A stretch of DNA of 26,428 nt from a virus. The position numbers and the translations under genes are program-made. The notes under the pieces are model-generated. The model saw only the letters and a list, made by a program, of their open reading frames with translations, searched no databases and was not told the DNA's origin. Location of the stretch: positions 1 through 26,428 of IMG/VR virus record IMGVR_UViG_3300006166_000009; one strand, given 5' to 3'. Positions 14,510-23,257 of this stretch are shown piece after piece (position 1 is the first letter of the stretch; every line of letters begins with the position of its first letter).

Positions 14510-17500
14510 ATGGCAGATTTTAAACTAGGTAGACTTAAATTTAAATGGAGAGGTGATTGGGCAACTAGTACAGGCTATGTTATAGATGACATAGTTAAGT
14601 ACGGTGGTAATTCGTATGTTTGTATAGCAAACCATACATCACCAAACGCAACAGATTTATTTTATTCACAACCTACAACTTACACAACTAATTGGCAATT
14701 ACACGGAGAATCATTTTACTTCAAAGGTGCCTACGCAAATTCAACTTGGTATAAATTAAACGACCTAGTATCTTACGGTGGTAAACAATACCGAGTTACA
14801 ACTGCTCATACTTCTTCAAGTGCAGTTTTAGATAGTTCTAAATTTGAACAATATTCAGACGGTATCACTTTTAGAGGTGATTACGCTTCTTCAACTCAAT
14901 ACAGATTAAACGATTTAGTTAAGTATGGGGGAAGAACATACAGAGTCATAACTGAACACACATCAGCTTCAGGTGGCGATATTAATATAGTATTAGGAAA
15001 CTTTTCACTTTATAGTGAAGGTTTAGCATTTAGAGGTGATTGGGCTGCGACAACATATTACAGATTAGATGATGTTGTTAAATTTGGTTCATATCAATAT
15101 AGATGTACAACTGCTCACCAATCAGGTGCAACTGCTGATGATTTTGCTCAGGCAAATTTCTCAATTTATTCAGAAGGTTTACAATTTGAAGATTCATACA
15201 ACGCAAGTACGGTTTACTCTAAAGGAGATGTCGTAACTTATGGTGGATATTCTTATGTGTTTATCGCTGCTGAAGAAGCTTCAGGACAAACTCCTGCTGA
15301 CAATGCTACTTGGGATGTAGTAACTACTGGTTTCAATGCAACTGGTGTTTACTCTCACGGAACAGCATACAAAACTGGAGACACGGTTCAGTACGGTGGT
15401 AATTCATATGTTTCTATTTTATCTTCAACAAATGAATATCCTGCTCAGGCTACTGGTGCAGTTAACTCAACTTACTGGAAAGTAGTTGTAGAAGGATTTA
15501 AATGGAGAGGTACTTATGACGCCGCTACAACTTATAATATTGGCGATGTTGTTAGATATTCTTCAAACTCATATGTACAATTAAAAGATCAACAAGTAAA
15601 TGTTCAACCTGGTTCAGACGCAACCGTTTGGACAATTCTTGCTCAAGGAGATACTGCTGCTGTATTAACTACTCGTGGAGATATTCTTTACGAAAGTTCT
15701 GGTGGTGTTGCAAGATTACCATTAGGAATGCCTGGTGGTGTTTTAACTAACGATGGTTTAGATATTAAATGGAGTGGAGTTTCAGGTAAAAATATTTTAT
15801 GGGTTTCACCAAGTGGTTCAAATAGTAACCCAGGTTCAGAATCATTACCTTACAAAACGGTTCAATACGCTGCTACTAAAGCAAAAGTAGATTCAGTAAG
15901 AGAAATAGAAAATGTATCTGGTGGTACTGGTGGTACTGCTAATGTTTATAATGATGTTAAGGCAATTGCATACAAAGAATTAACGGTATCAGCAGTTCCT
16001 ACTACAACATCATTTGAAGTTCAATTAGGAACATCAACTTATACACACACTTATGTTAGTGGTGGTGAAGTTAAAAAATCAGATAACTCAAATTTAACGG
16101 TTACAAACGGACCTTACAATCATACAACTGGTGTAGTTACAATCACAACTTCAGGTGTTCACGGTTTATCAATTAATGATAAAGTAAGAGTAAGAGATTT
16201 AGATTACACTTGTGCTCTTGGTGCAAAAACTTATCCTGCTGTTGGTAAAGACTCTTTCTTTAGAGTAGATACAAATAGTGGTCTTGTTAATGTAGAAATA
16301 CAAAATGGTACAAGCGATCACAATGTTGGAGACAAATTATATATTGATGGATCATTGATCGGTAATGCTACCGTTCCTATAACTATGGATGTTAAATCTG
16401 TTGCTGGAGATATTTTAAGAGTTAAAAACGGAACTTACAAAGAAACTTTACCTTTAAGAATTAGAGCAGGTATTTCTGTAATGGGAGAAACTTTAAGAAA
16501 TACAAGGGTTACTCCTGCTGCTGGTTCAGGTACACAAATTAAAACTATGAAGATGGTTAACAATCCATCTTCAGGTAAAACAAATGGAGAGTACAAATAT
16601 CTTCACCCTAGTAAAATTGAAAAATCTTATACCGTTGTATCAACTCCAGACTCAACTTCATTTACAATTAATGTAGGCACAGATTCCAGAGTACACACTT
16701 ATAAAAGAGGTGGATTAATTACAAACGCTGCTTTTGGTGAATTAATAGTAGCTAACGCTCCTTACGATAATGCGACAGGTGTTATAACAATCACAACTAC
16801 TGGTTCTCACGGATTATCTGTTAGTGATGTTATTAAACTATCAGGTTTACAATATAGTTGTATAGAAGGAGAAAAAACATATCCAAAAGTTGGATTAGGT
16901 GCAGTATTCAATGTAACCGTTCAAGGTAATAAAGCAGTTGAAATTAATACATATCACGGTGGTTCAGGATTCCACGTTGGTGATGTTATCACTTTAGCGT
17001 CAGGAGATACAGGCGGAAGTGGTGATATTACTTTAGAAGTTGGTTCATTAGAAGATAATGACGCTTCAAATATGTTCCTATGTAATGACGCAAACAATAT
17101 TAGAAACTTTACATACACAGGTTTAACTGGCAAGAAAAAGGCTGGTGGTTTATACCAGGTAACGGTAACAAGTGGAACATCATTTACGGTTCCAACAGCA
17201 ACCCACGAGCTAGCACACAATTATGTTAGTGGTGGTAATGTTATTGCTGAAGGTTCAGAAGCATCCGATATTACGGTTGCTAATTACGCATATGCTCACG
17301 CAGCTGGAGAAATAACGGTTAATACAAACTCAGCACACGGATTAACAACAGGTGATTGGGTAACTCTTGGAAAAGCAAAATTCATTATTACAGACGCAGG
17401 CGAAAGAGTATTACCTAAAGGTTTGATAATGGCTGCAGTTATGTCATTAGACCCAGCAGGAAATATTAAATTACAATCTCCATACATACAAAACTGCACA

Positions 17501-19171
17501 TCAATAAATGCTGGTGCTTGTGGTATGCAAGTAGATGGTAATTTACACAAAAACACTCACACATCATCTTACAAATCAATGTTAGGTAATGACTTTACTC
17601 AAATCAATAGTGATGGTATGGGTATTCACATCCTAGGAAAAGGAAGAGTTGAAGCAGTATCAGTATTCGTTTATTATTGTGAGAAGGCTATTTACGCTGA
17701 ATCAGGTGGATTTATTAGAGGTCTAAACTGCTCACACGCATACGGAGAACAGGCTTGTGTTGCAGAAGGTACAGATGAAGATGAAGTTCCAGTAAACTTA
17801 CAAACTAGAGGTTTAATGTTGAAATACAATGCTGCTGGTTTTGTTGGTGGTGCTACGGTTGCAGATATTGAAAATATGATTACAACGCAAGGACAAGGTA
17901 CTGCTGTAATTCAAGGTGCTACTTCAGGTGCAACTGCTAAAATATTCAGATTTAATACTTCATTAACATATTTACATATAGAAAATGTAAGTGGTAACTT
18001 CGTAAACGGAGAAGTATGTACAATTGAAAAAGAAGATTCATCTACATTCCAAGTTTCTTTGGACGGAAGTTTCGGTTCACCTGCTCAACAAGGTCAAAGA
18101 GGACCATTACTTGCAGTTAAATCAGGAACAACAACTTTAAACGCAACTGGTATAATTAAACTTGCTTCAAATGTTAAATTTGCAGGCGATACAAAATATT
18201 ATAGAGTTGGGTTAGTATCTGAAGAAGATACAACAACTGGAACAGCAGTAGTCAGATTAACGGAAGATATAGGAACTAGTAAGGCAAAAATTGATAGTAT
18301 AGTAACTGAAGTATCTAGTAATTTCTCAAACATTCGTTTAACAGGCCACGATTTCTTAAATATCGGTACTGGTGATTTCATAACTACAAATTATCCAGGA
18401 ATACCTACTCAAAATCCAGACCAAGATGATGAAATTATTGAAACCGATGGTGGTAGAATCTATTGGGTATCTACTGACCAACAAGGTGACTTTAGAGTTG
18501 GAGATTTATTCAAAATTGAACAGGCAACTGGTACTGCTACTCTTAACGCAGACGCCTTTAACCTTTCAGGATTAAGTGAATTAAAACTTGGATCTATCGG
18601 TGCAGAATTAGGTGCCGCTATTAACGAATTTAGTACAGACGAAACTTTAGCAGGTAACTCAAACAATGCAGTACCTACTGAAAACGCTATATTAGGATAT
18701 ATGACAAGAGATAATGCAGGCGTTGGCGCTTGGGTTCCACCAACAGGAACAACATCTCAAAGACCTATCGGTGGTGCTTTATACGCTGGTGCTATAAGAT
18801 ACAATACATCTCTAGTTGCTTGGGAAGGTTATAACGGATCTTCTTGGACAGGTTTAGGTGGTGGTACACCATATGTAACTATTGTTGCTGATGGTTCAAC
18901 GGTAACTCTTGCTGAAAGTAATCAAAGATTTTTAGTTAATACTGCTGCCGCTGAATGTACGATACAATTACCTGCTTCACCATTAACTGGAGACGCAGTT
19001 ACATTTTTAGATTTAAACGGAACATTTGCGGTTAATAAATTAACGGTTGATAGAAATGGTAATGAAATTATGAATCTTGCTGAAGATATGATCGCAGAAA
19101 CTAATCACGCAGGCTTTACACTAGTATATACTGGTGCAAGTAATGGTTGGAAATTACTAGAGGTTGCTTAA
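14510..19171 (+). CDS. Giant tail fibre/adhesin with CBM-like modules and beta-helix, 1553 aa
   Basis: The largest gene of the window. Residues 11-378 hold seven tandem CBM5/12-like modules (W-x-G-x-Y...T-x-Y-x-x-x-D-x-V-x-Y-G-G-x-x-Y-x-C), likely sugar-binding. Residues 387-421 are a linker (TTRGDILYESSGG). From 428 (GKNILWVSPSGSNSNPGSES) a pectate-lyase-like parallel beta-helix begins, with ILRVKNGTYKETLPLRIRAG (635-654) as its second recognisable turn. Three copies of a roughly 85-130-residue beta insert interrupt it. The C-terminal 100 residues form a separate tip domain shared with the 20745-21374 protein. No catalytic acid cluster was identified, so adhesion is more likely than glycan cleavage. 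AGAGAG at 14497-14502 is the ribosome site. Confidence 0.82.
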   Translation: MADFKLGRLKFKWRGDWATSTGYVIDDIVKYGGNSYVCIANHTSPNATDLFYSQPTTYTTNWQLHGESFYFKGAYANSTWYKLNDLVSYGGKQYRVTTAHTSSSAVLDSSKFEQYSDGITFRGDYASSTQYRLNDLVKYGGRTYRVITEHTSASGGDINIVLGNFSLYSEGLAFRGDWAATTYYRLDDVVKFGSYQYRCTTAHQSGATADDFAQANFSIYSEGLQFEDSYNASTVYSKGDVVTYGGYSYVFIAAEEASGQTPADNATWDVVTTGFNATGVYSHGTAYKTGDTVQYGGNSYVSILSSTNEYPAQATGAVNSTYWKVVVEGFKWRGTYDAATTYNIGDVVRYSSNSYVQLKDQQVNVQPGSDATVWTILAQGDTAAVLTTRGDILYESSGGVARLPLGMPGGVLTNDGLDIKWSGVSGKNILWVSPSGSNSNPGSESLPYKTVQYAATKAKVDSVREIENVSGGTGGTANVYNDVKAIAYKELTVSAVPTTTSFEVQLGTSTYTHTYVSGGEVKKSDNSNLTVTNGPYNHTTGVVTITTSGVHGLSINDKVRVRDLDYTCALGAKTYPAVGKDSFFRVDTNSGLVNVEIQNGTSDHNVGDKLYIDGSLIGNATVPITMDVKSVAGDILRVKNGTYKETLPLRIRAGISVMGETLRNTRVTPAAGSGTQIKTMKMVNNPSSGKTNGEYKYLHPSKIEKSYTVVSTPDSTSFTINVGTDSRVHTYKRGGLITNAAFGELIVANAPYDNATGVITITTTGSHGLSVSDVIKLSGLQYSCIEGEKTYPKVGLGAVFNVTVQGNKAVEINTYHGGSGFHVGDVITLASGDTGGSGDITLEVGSLEDNDASNMFLCNDANNIRNFTYTGLTGKKKAGGLYQVTVTSGTSFTVPTATHELAHNYVSGGNVIAEGSEASDITVANYAYAHAAGEITVNTNSAHGLTTGDWVTLGKAKFIITDAGERVLPKGLIMAAVMSLDPAGNIKLQSPYIQNCTSINAGACGMQVDGNLHKNTHTSSYKSMLGNDFTQINSDGMGIHILGKGRVEAVSVFVYYCEKAIYAESGGFIRGLNCSHAYGEQACVAEGTDEDEVPVNLQTRGLMLKYNAAGFVGGATVADIENMITTQGQGTAVIQGATSGATAKIFRFNTSLTYLHIENVSGNFVNGEVCTIEKEDSSTFQVSLDGSFGSPAQQGQRGPLLAVKSGTTTLNATGIIKLASNVKFAGDTKYYRVGLVSEEDTTTGTAVVRLTEDIGTSKAKIDSIVTEVSSNFSNIRLTGHDFLNIGTGDFITTNYPGIPTQNPDQDDEIIETDGGRIYWVSTDQQGDFRVGDLFKIEQATGTATLNADAFNLSGLSELKLGSIGAELGAAINEFSTDETLAGNSNNAVPTENAILGYMTRDNAGVGAWVPPTGTTSQRPIGGALYAGAIRYNTSLVAWEGYNGSSWTGLGGGTPYVTIVADGSTVTLAESNQRFLVNTAAAECTIQLPASPLTGDAVTFLDLNGTFAVNKLTVDRNGNEIMNLAEDMIAETNHAGFTLVYTGASNGWKLLEVA
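14540..15643 (+). repeat. Seven tandem carbohydrate-binding-like modules
   Basis: Protein-level repeats at residues about 11-66, 70-116, 120-168, 173-220, 225-274, 277-326 and 330-378 of the giant fibre. Each has an opening aromatic-Gly turn (FRGDYASSTQYRLNDLVKYG in the third), a GG turn and a Y-x-C/V strand. The first four carry a THT/AHTS ending, the last three do not, showing two sub-types. Confidence 0.75.
15968..17395 (+). repeat. Three diverged copies of a beta insert module in the giant fibre
   Basis: Copies at residues about 487-615, 703-832 and 880-962. Each has a T-S-F-x-V strand, an HTYVSGG or HNYVSGG-like turn, A-x-Y-x-H/N...G-x-I-T-I-x-T and then HGLS/T-x-x-D-x-V-x-L. The first two also share the Y-x-C-x-x-G-x-K-T-Y-P block; the third ends earlier. 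They sit between turns of the beta-helix. Confidence 0.65.
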
Positions 19172-19176
19172 TAGGA

Positions 19177-19184
19177 TATAAATA
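19177..19184 (+). promoter_or_regulatory. T4-type late promoter with a possible leaderless start
   Basis: An exact TATAAATA ends 5 bases before the ATG at 19190. With T4 spacing, transcription would start at or next to the A of the start codon. AGGA at 19173-19176 lies upstream of the motif and could only be used by read-through mRNA. Confidence 0.55.
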
Positions 19185-19189
19185 AAGAT

Positions 19190-20680
19190 ATGAGCTCATT
19201 AACACAATTTACGGTAACAGGAAAAGAAAAAGATGATTTCTACGGATTTCATATTGCTGCTACTACTAATCAAACAATAAGAAAAGTTATAACTAAACTT
19301 ATAACTGGTGTAAACACAAATCATAGTGTCTATGAATACGCATTAGGTACTCCTTATGACGCTACTAGTGCTACATTTACAACTACAACATCTTTAGTTA
19401 GAAACAATGCTGAAACTTCTACTCAATCAGGAAAATCAGATATTCACGGTGTTTGTTGGAATAACAATGGTACAAAATTTTATGCTGTTGATAAGTTTCA
19501 CGCAAGAATTATACAATACGCTTTAACAAGTGCTTATGATGTAACTACTTTAACTTATGAAAAAGAAGTAAGTATTTCTGCTGAAGGCCAAAGTCCTGTT
19601 GCAATGACTTTTAACAATGACGGTACTAAAATGTTCGTTATTGAAAATGGTGGATCAACTGCTGAAGCTTCACCTCAAATTACTGCTGGTAATATTAATG
19701 AATATACTCTTTCAAGTGCTTATGATGTAACTAGTAGAACATACTCACAAAGATTATCTGTTGCAACACAAGACGCTAATATGTTAGATTTAAAATTTAA
19801 CAAAGTTGCTAGAGGTGCTGTAAACCCTGGAGAATTATTATTTGTAGTTGGAGATGATGGCAATGATATTAATGAATATCTATTAACAACTGCTTATGAT
19901 CTTTCAACTGCTTCATTCGTTGACGCACATTCAGTTGCTACTGAAGAATCAGATCCAAGAGCATTAGAATTTGATGATGATGGAGATAGAGTTTATGTTG
20001 TAGGAAAAACTGGTAATGATGTTATGCAATATCCATTAGTAACTGGTTATGACATATCTACTACTCAAGCAGTAACTTCAGCTCATTCTTTAAGAACAAA
20101 TAATATTGATCCTAGAGGATTTGCTTTCAATAGTAATGGAACAAAGATGTATGTAATTGGTTTTGGTGGAACACTATGCGTTGATGGTGGTGATGACAAT
20201 TTACCTATTACACATATAACAAGAGTAAGAAACGATATTACATTAAGAGAAGGAAATACATATATTTTTGATGTATCAGACTCAAATCTTGCAGATTCAG
20301 ACTTTAAATTTTCAACAACTAAAGGTGGAACAAAGTCAGGTGGTGCTGAATATTCAACAAATGTAACTACTTCAGGAACAATAGGTAATGCTGGTGCAAC
20401 GGTAACGATAGTTGTACCTAAAAAAGGTGTAAGTACGGTAGCTGGAAGTGCTGTATCTGACTTATACTACTACGAAACTAACTTTACTGATACTGGTGGT
20501 AAACTATACACTCCAGAATGGAAAGGTGAATTACAAATAACAAAGACCAACGGTGTTGATGACATAGAAACTCGTTTTGAAACTAAAGAACAAGAGGATA
20601 TCTTCAAAAATAGTTTCTTTATGAGGGCTGGTCTAACTTTTAGTGTTGACAACGGAGACTTAAAAGTAGAATTAAATTAA
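19190..20680 (+). CDS. Beta-propeller adhesin with a C-terminal cupredoxin-like domain
   Basis: A 496-residue protein. Residues 46-325 contain about five blades of a beta-propeller. Each has F-x-x-x-G-T-K-M/F-Y-V-I/V (311-322 is the clearest) followed by I-x-E/Q-Y-x-L-x-x-A-Y-D-V/L (50-57, 110-117, 172-179, 230-237, 281-288). Residues 345-442 form a Greek-key domain (FKFSTTKGG, SGGAEYSTNVTTSGTIG, then LYYYETNFTDTGG). It resembles a cupredoxin-like domain common in marine phage virion proteins. There the corresponding segment usually reads YYYCxxHxxMGG; here the Cys, His and Met positions are lost, so copper binding is not expected. It is most likely a receptor-binding or decoration protein of the tail. 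Confidence 0.75.
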   Translation: MSSLTQFTVTGKEKDDFYGFHIAATTNQTIRKVITKLITGVNTNHSVYEYALGTPYDATSATFTTTTSLVRNNAETSTQSGKSDIHGVCWNNNGTKFYAVDKFHARIIQYALTSAYDVTTLTYEKEVSISAEGQSPVAMTFNNDGTKMFVIENGGSTAEASPQITAGNINEYTLSSAYDVTSRTYSQRLSVATQDANMLDLKFNKVARGAVNPGELLFVVGDDGNDINEYLLTTAYDLSTASFVDAHSVATEESDPRALEFDDDGDRVYVVGKTGNDVMQYPLVTGYDISTTQAVTSAHSLRTNNIDPRGFAFNSNGTKMYVIGFGGTLCVDGGDDNLPITHITRVRNDITLREGNTYIFDVSDSNLADSDFKFSTTKGGTKSGGAEYSTNVTTSGTIGNAGATVTIVVPKKGVSTVAGSAVSDLYYYETNFTDTGGKLYTPEWKGELQITKTNGVDDIETRFETKEQEDIFKNSFFMRAGLTFSVDNGDLKVELN

Positions 20681-20709
20681 AAATTTTTTATAGTTGAAGT
20701 ATAAACGAT

Positions 20710-20723
20710 TATAAATATAAATA
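20710..20723 (+). promoter_or_regulatory. Two overlapping late promoters
   Basis: TATAAATATAAATA contains the late motif twice (20710-20717 and 20716-20723), six bases apart. AAGGA at 20729-20733 is the ribosome site for the ATG at 20745. Confidence 0.7.
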
Positions 20724-20744
20724 GAAATAAGGAAAATTAGAATT

Positions 20745-21374
20745 ATGGCAACAATAAATTTAGGTAGAATTAAACCAGTATTTCAAGGTGCTTATAACGC
20801 TTCAACTGCTTATGTTGTTGACGATATAGTAACTTTTGATGGTGAGTCATTTATCTGTATTTTAGCTTCAACTGGTAATGCTACTTCAAATGCAACTTAC
20901 TGGTCAAAAATCGCTAAAAAAGGTGATGATGTAACACAATTAACAACACACGGAGATATTCTTTTTAGAGATTCTACTGGTGTTCAAAGACTTGCTGCTG
21001 GAACAAGTGGGCAAGTATTACAAACTAAAGGTGCTAGTGCTGATCCTATATGGGCAGACGCAACTGGTATTCAATGGTCTACAAAAAATGCTAATTTCAC
21101 TGCTGTTTCAGGTGGTGCTTACATCGCTAACACAGGAGATATTGGGGCATTTACAATGACTTTACCTGCTAACCCTAGTGATAACGATTATGTAATCGTT
21201 GCTGACGGTTTCGGTAAATGGGATGTTGCTAATTTAACAATTGCGAGAAACGGAAATAACATCGCTGGAGAGGCTTCCGATCTAATCGGTGACGCTAAAT
21301 ATGCAAGTGTAAGACTTGTATTCAAAACTACTCCAGATGTAACATCTTCTTTCACAGGTTGGGTAATAACATAA
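20745..21374 (+). CDS. Short paralogue of the giant fibre, 209 aa
   Basis: A 209-residue protein built from three parts also found in the giant fibre. The N-terminus MATINLGRIKPVFQGAYNAS continues into a single CBM5/12-like module (STAYVVDDIVTFDGESFICI). A linker LTTHGDILFRDSTGVQRLAAG follows in the same pattern as LTTRGDILYESSG. The C-terminal domain (MTLPANPSDNDYVIVADGFG, then LTIARNGNNIAGE) corresponds to the giant protein's IQLPASPLTGDAVTFLDLNG...LTVDRNGNEIM tip. The beta-helix and six modules are missing. It therefore looks like a mini-fibre made by internal deletion after duplication. It could assemble at the same site as the long fibre or form a separate short fibre. A double late promoter suggests strong expression. 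Confidence 0.75.
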   Translation: MATINLGRIKPVFQGAYNASTAYVVDDIVTFDGESFICILASTGNATSNATYWSKIAKKGDDVTQLTTHGDILFRDSTGVQRLAAGTSGQVLQTKGASADPIWADATGIQWSTKNANFTAVSGGAYIANTGDIGAFTMTLPANPSDNDYVIVADGFGKWDVANLTIARNGNNIAGEASDLIGDAKYASVRLVFKTTPDVTSSFTGWVIT

Positions 21375-21384
21375 TGAAAAAAGA

Positions 21385-21398
21385 TATAAATATAAATA
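21385..21398 (+). promoter_or_regulatory. Two overlapping late promoters
   Basis: TATAAATATAAATA again gives two late motifs (21385-21392 and 21391-21398). AGGAG at 21415-21419 lies nine bases before the ATG at 21429. This is the last late promoter seen before the bilin genes and so the probable source of their mRNA. Confidence 0.7.
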
Positions 21399-21428
21399 TT
21401 ACAAAGAAAAATTTAGGAGATCAATTCA

Positions 21429-22922
21429 ATGGCTAGTTTATCAAATTTATTGGGCGGAAGTGGCGGAACAATAGACCACAGAAAAGAAGGACTTCCATTA
21501 TTCGGTATATGGGGAGACAACGGCGACCAAAACCACAATGTTAATTACCGAATATATGACTCAGGTTTCAACAATGTAGGGTCACCTTGGGCTGCAGTAT
21601 GTAACTCAACAACTAACTATCGTTTTGGTATGTTAGCAGACGCTTCACACTCATATGGATACAATGACCACGGTACAGATGTATCGCATTGTAACTTCAC
21701 ATCACAAGACTATACGACTTGGACTTGTTATAACAAATCACTTTACCAATGTGACCAATATCCTTGGGCACAATATTACACATCTTCTAAAGATGGTTTT
21801 ATATCTTGGCACTCATATCACCAAATTAGTTCTTCTTTTGAATGGACTTCTGCTTGGAGTAAATTAAATCACGTGCTTCCTGAAGGTATCAGACCAAGAA
21901 GATTGTTTACAAATAGAAGACAAACAATGAGAGAATTAACACCTGGTCAGGCTGCAGGTAATGGTCAAAAAGATTATTACGATTATTCTACTCATATGCT
22001 TAATACAGACCAAACATACGCAACTGGTACTGGTTACAATGAGAAAAACAAAATGCTTGTTATGGTTCACTCTGGTGATGAAGGTGGAAATACTTCAAAA
22101 ACTATTCACATTTTCAAATCAAGTAAATGTTTAAATCAAGTAGATAAAATTTCAGAATACTTTGCTGCTTTAACATCTACTGAATACTTTACTGACACTT
22201 GGACAATCAATAACAACAAAAATATTTGTGTTGCTGTTGGTAATAACGAGTGGGTTGGTTTCGGATACAAAAACGGTAACTCAATGAAATACGCTGCTTA
22301 CAATTGTAAGAACGGAACATCATTAGGAACTACTGCTGCTGCTAGAGTTTATATTGGTTGGCAAGATTTTGCTGGATCAACTACAACATCTTATAGTGCT
22401 GAAAACTCTAACTACCTATATACTAAATTCAATCATACTTGGGATGGTACTTGGGGAATGATTTACGGTGCTTACTACTACTACGGAGTTGGTATCAATG
22501 CTTTCTGTATGAGTTTAGAAAATCCTAGAAAGTTTATAAGTATTAACCAGACTAAATCTAGTCGTGCTAATCCTTATTTGGCTTGGGGCAGAACTGGATT
22601 CCACGGTGGCTATTCTGATAACACAGATGGTGAATCTTGGAGAACATATTGTTGGTCATTTGATCCTAAAGACTCAGATCACACGGTAGATACTAGAGTT
22701 TATTACGGAAATGATAACTCTAATACTACTAATCCTGATGGAAACGGTGCTTCTACATCAACAACGATTACAAACAAAACTGGTAATCACGGTTTAGGTT
22801 CTTATTACAACTACCTACACGGTGGATATCAATCTACGGTTTATCCTCTAATGACACAAATTGATTGGTGGGGTAACTATGGTAATGGTGATAGTAGATA
22901 CGGTGGAAAACACGGCGAATAA
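21429..22922 (+). CDS. Aromatic-rich putative receptor-binding protein, 497 aa
   Basis: A 497-residue protein unusually rich in Tyr, Trp, Asn, Gly and His (for example IYGAYYYYGVGINAF). After MASLSNLLGGSGG it has a succession of short aromatic strands and several paired cysteines, with no recognised catalytic motif, signal peptide or membrane segment. The composition, size and position at the end of the fibre cluster fit a tail tip that binds a surface glycan or protein. I do not recognise the family. It sits under a double late promoter with a good AGGAG site. Beta-propeller-like repetition is possible (W-x-x-x-x-N turns) but not regular enough to assert. Confidence 0.65.
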   Translation: MASLSNLLGGSGGTIDHRKEGLPLFGIWGDNGDQNHNVNYRIYDSGFNNVGSPWAAVCNSTTNYRFGMLADASHSYGYNDHGTDVSHCNFTSQDYTTWTCYNKSLYQCDQYPWAQYYTSSKDGFISWHSYHQISSSFEWTSAWSKLNHVLPEGIRPRRLFTNRRQTMRELTPGQAAGNGQKDYYDYSTHMLNTDQTYATGTGYNEKNKMLVMVHSGDEGGNTSKTIHIFKSSKCLNQVDKISEYFAALTSTEYFTDTWTINNNKNICVAVGNNEWVGFGYKNGNSMKYAAYNCKNGTSLGTTAAARVYIGWQDFAGSTTTSYSAENSNYLYTKFNHTWDGTWGMIYGAYYYYGVGINAFCMSLENPRKFISINQTKSSRANPYLAWGRTGFHGGYSDNTDGESWRTYCWSFDPKDSDHTVDTRVYYGNDNSNTTNPDGNGASTSTTITNKTGNHGLGSYYNYLHGGYQSTVYPLMTQIDWWGNYGNGDSRYGGKHGE

Positions 22923-22948
22923 TATTAACAATAGAAGGAATATAAAAA

Positions 22949-23227
22949 ATGGATTATTACTTTAGAAAAACAACTGGTGAACCTTTTACTGGAAATGCTG
23001 TAGCAGGTGATGACGCAGTTGCAAAAGGCCAGGCAGTTAAAAAAACTGGAATTACAGACGGAATTGAGTCTTGGAGATTATCTTTAGACGGTTCAGGTAA
23101 TGTAGTTATTTTTGCTGAAGGCAAGAATGAGGCAGACGCTCAAACTCAAAAAGAAGAAGAAAGAGTTGCTCAAACTGCTGCTGATAAGAAAATAGAAGAA
23201 GACTTTTTAGCAACTTTATCTAGTTAA
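22949..23227 (+). CDS. Small protein with C-terminal coiled coil, 92 aa
   Basis: A 92-residue protein with an N-terminal beta part (YYFRKTTGEPFTGNAVAGDD, then WRLSLDGSGNVVIFAEGK) and a helical Glu/Lys/Ala-rich tail (residues about 60-90). This plan, placed directly after a receptor-binding gene, is like small tail-fibre assembly chaperones, but no specific family is recognised. AAGGAA eight bases before the ATG is the ribosome site. Its stop lies 30 bases before the haem oxygenase start. It could also be a minor virion protein. Confidence 0.6.
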   Translation: MDYYFRKTTGEPFTGNAVAGDDAVAKGQAVKKTGITDGIESWRLSLDGSGNVVIFAEGKNEADAQTQKEEERVAQTAADKKIEEDFLATLSS

Positions 23228-23257
23228 TTCTTAACTTAACATCGCTGGTTTTATATT

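Noticed and set aside
16954-18666. Minus-strand open frames opposite the giant fibre
   Set aside because: They are shadows of a long repetitive + strand gene, without starts, promoters or family motifs.
20681-20700. AAAAATTTTTT as a transcription terminator after the beta-propeller gene
   Set aside because: It is an A/T palindrome with no GC stem; the next gene has its own promoters, but the site itself is not convincing.
21655-21867. + strand overlapping frame inside the aromatic-rich protein gene
   Set aside because: It is nested in a longer gene in another frame, with no ribosome site or recognisable domain.
11187-22922. Diversity-generating retroelement acting on the fibre genes
   Set aside because: No reverse transcriptase, no template/variable repeat pair and no accessory gene is visible. 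The repeats are protein-level and diverged.
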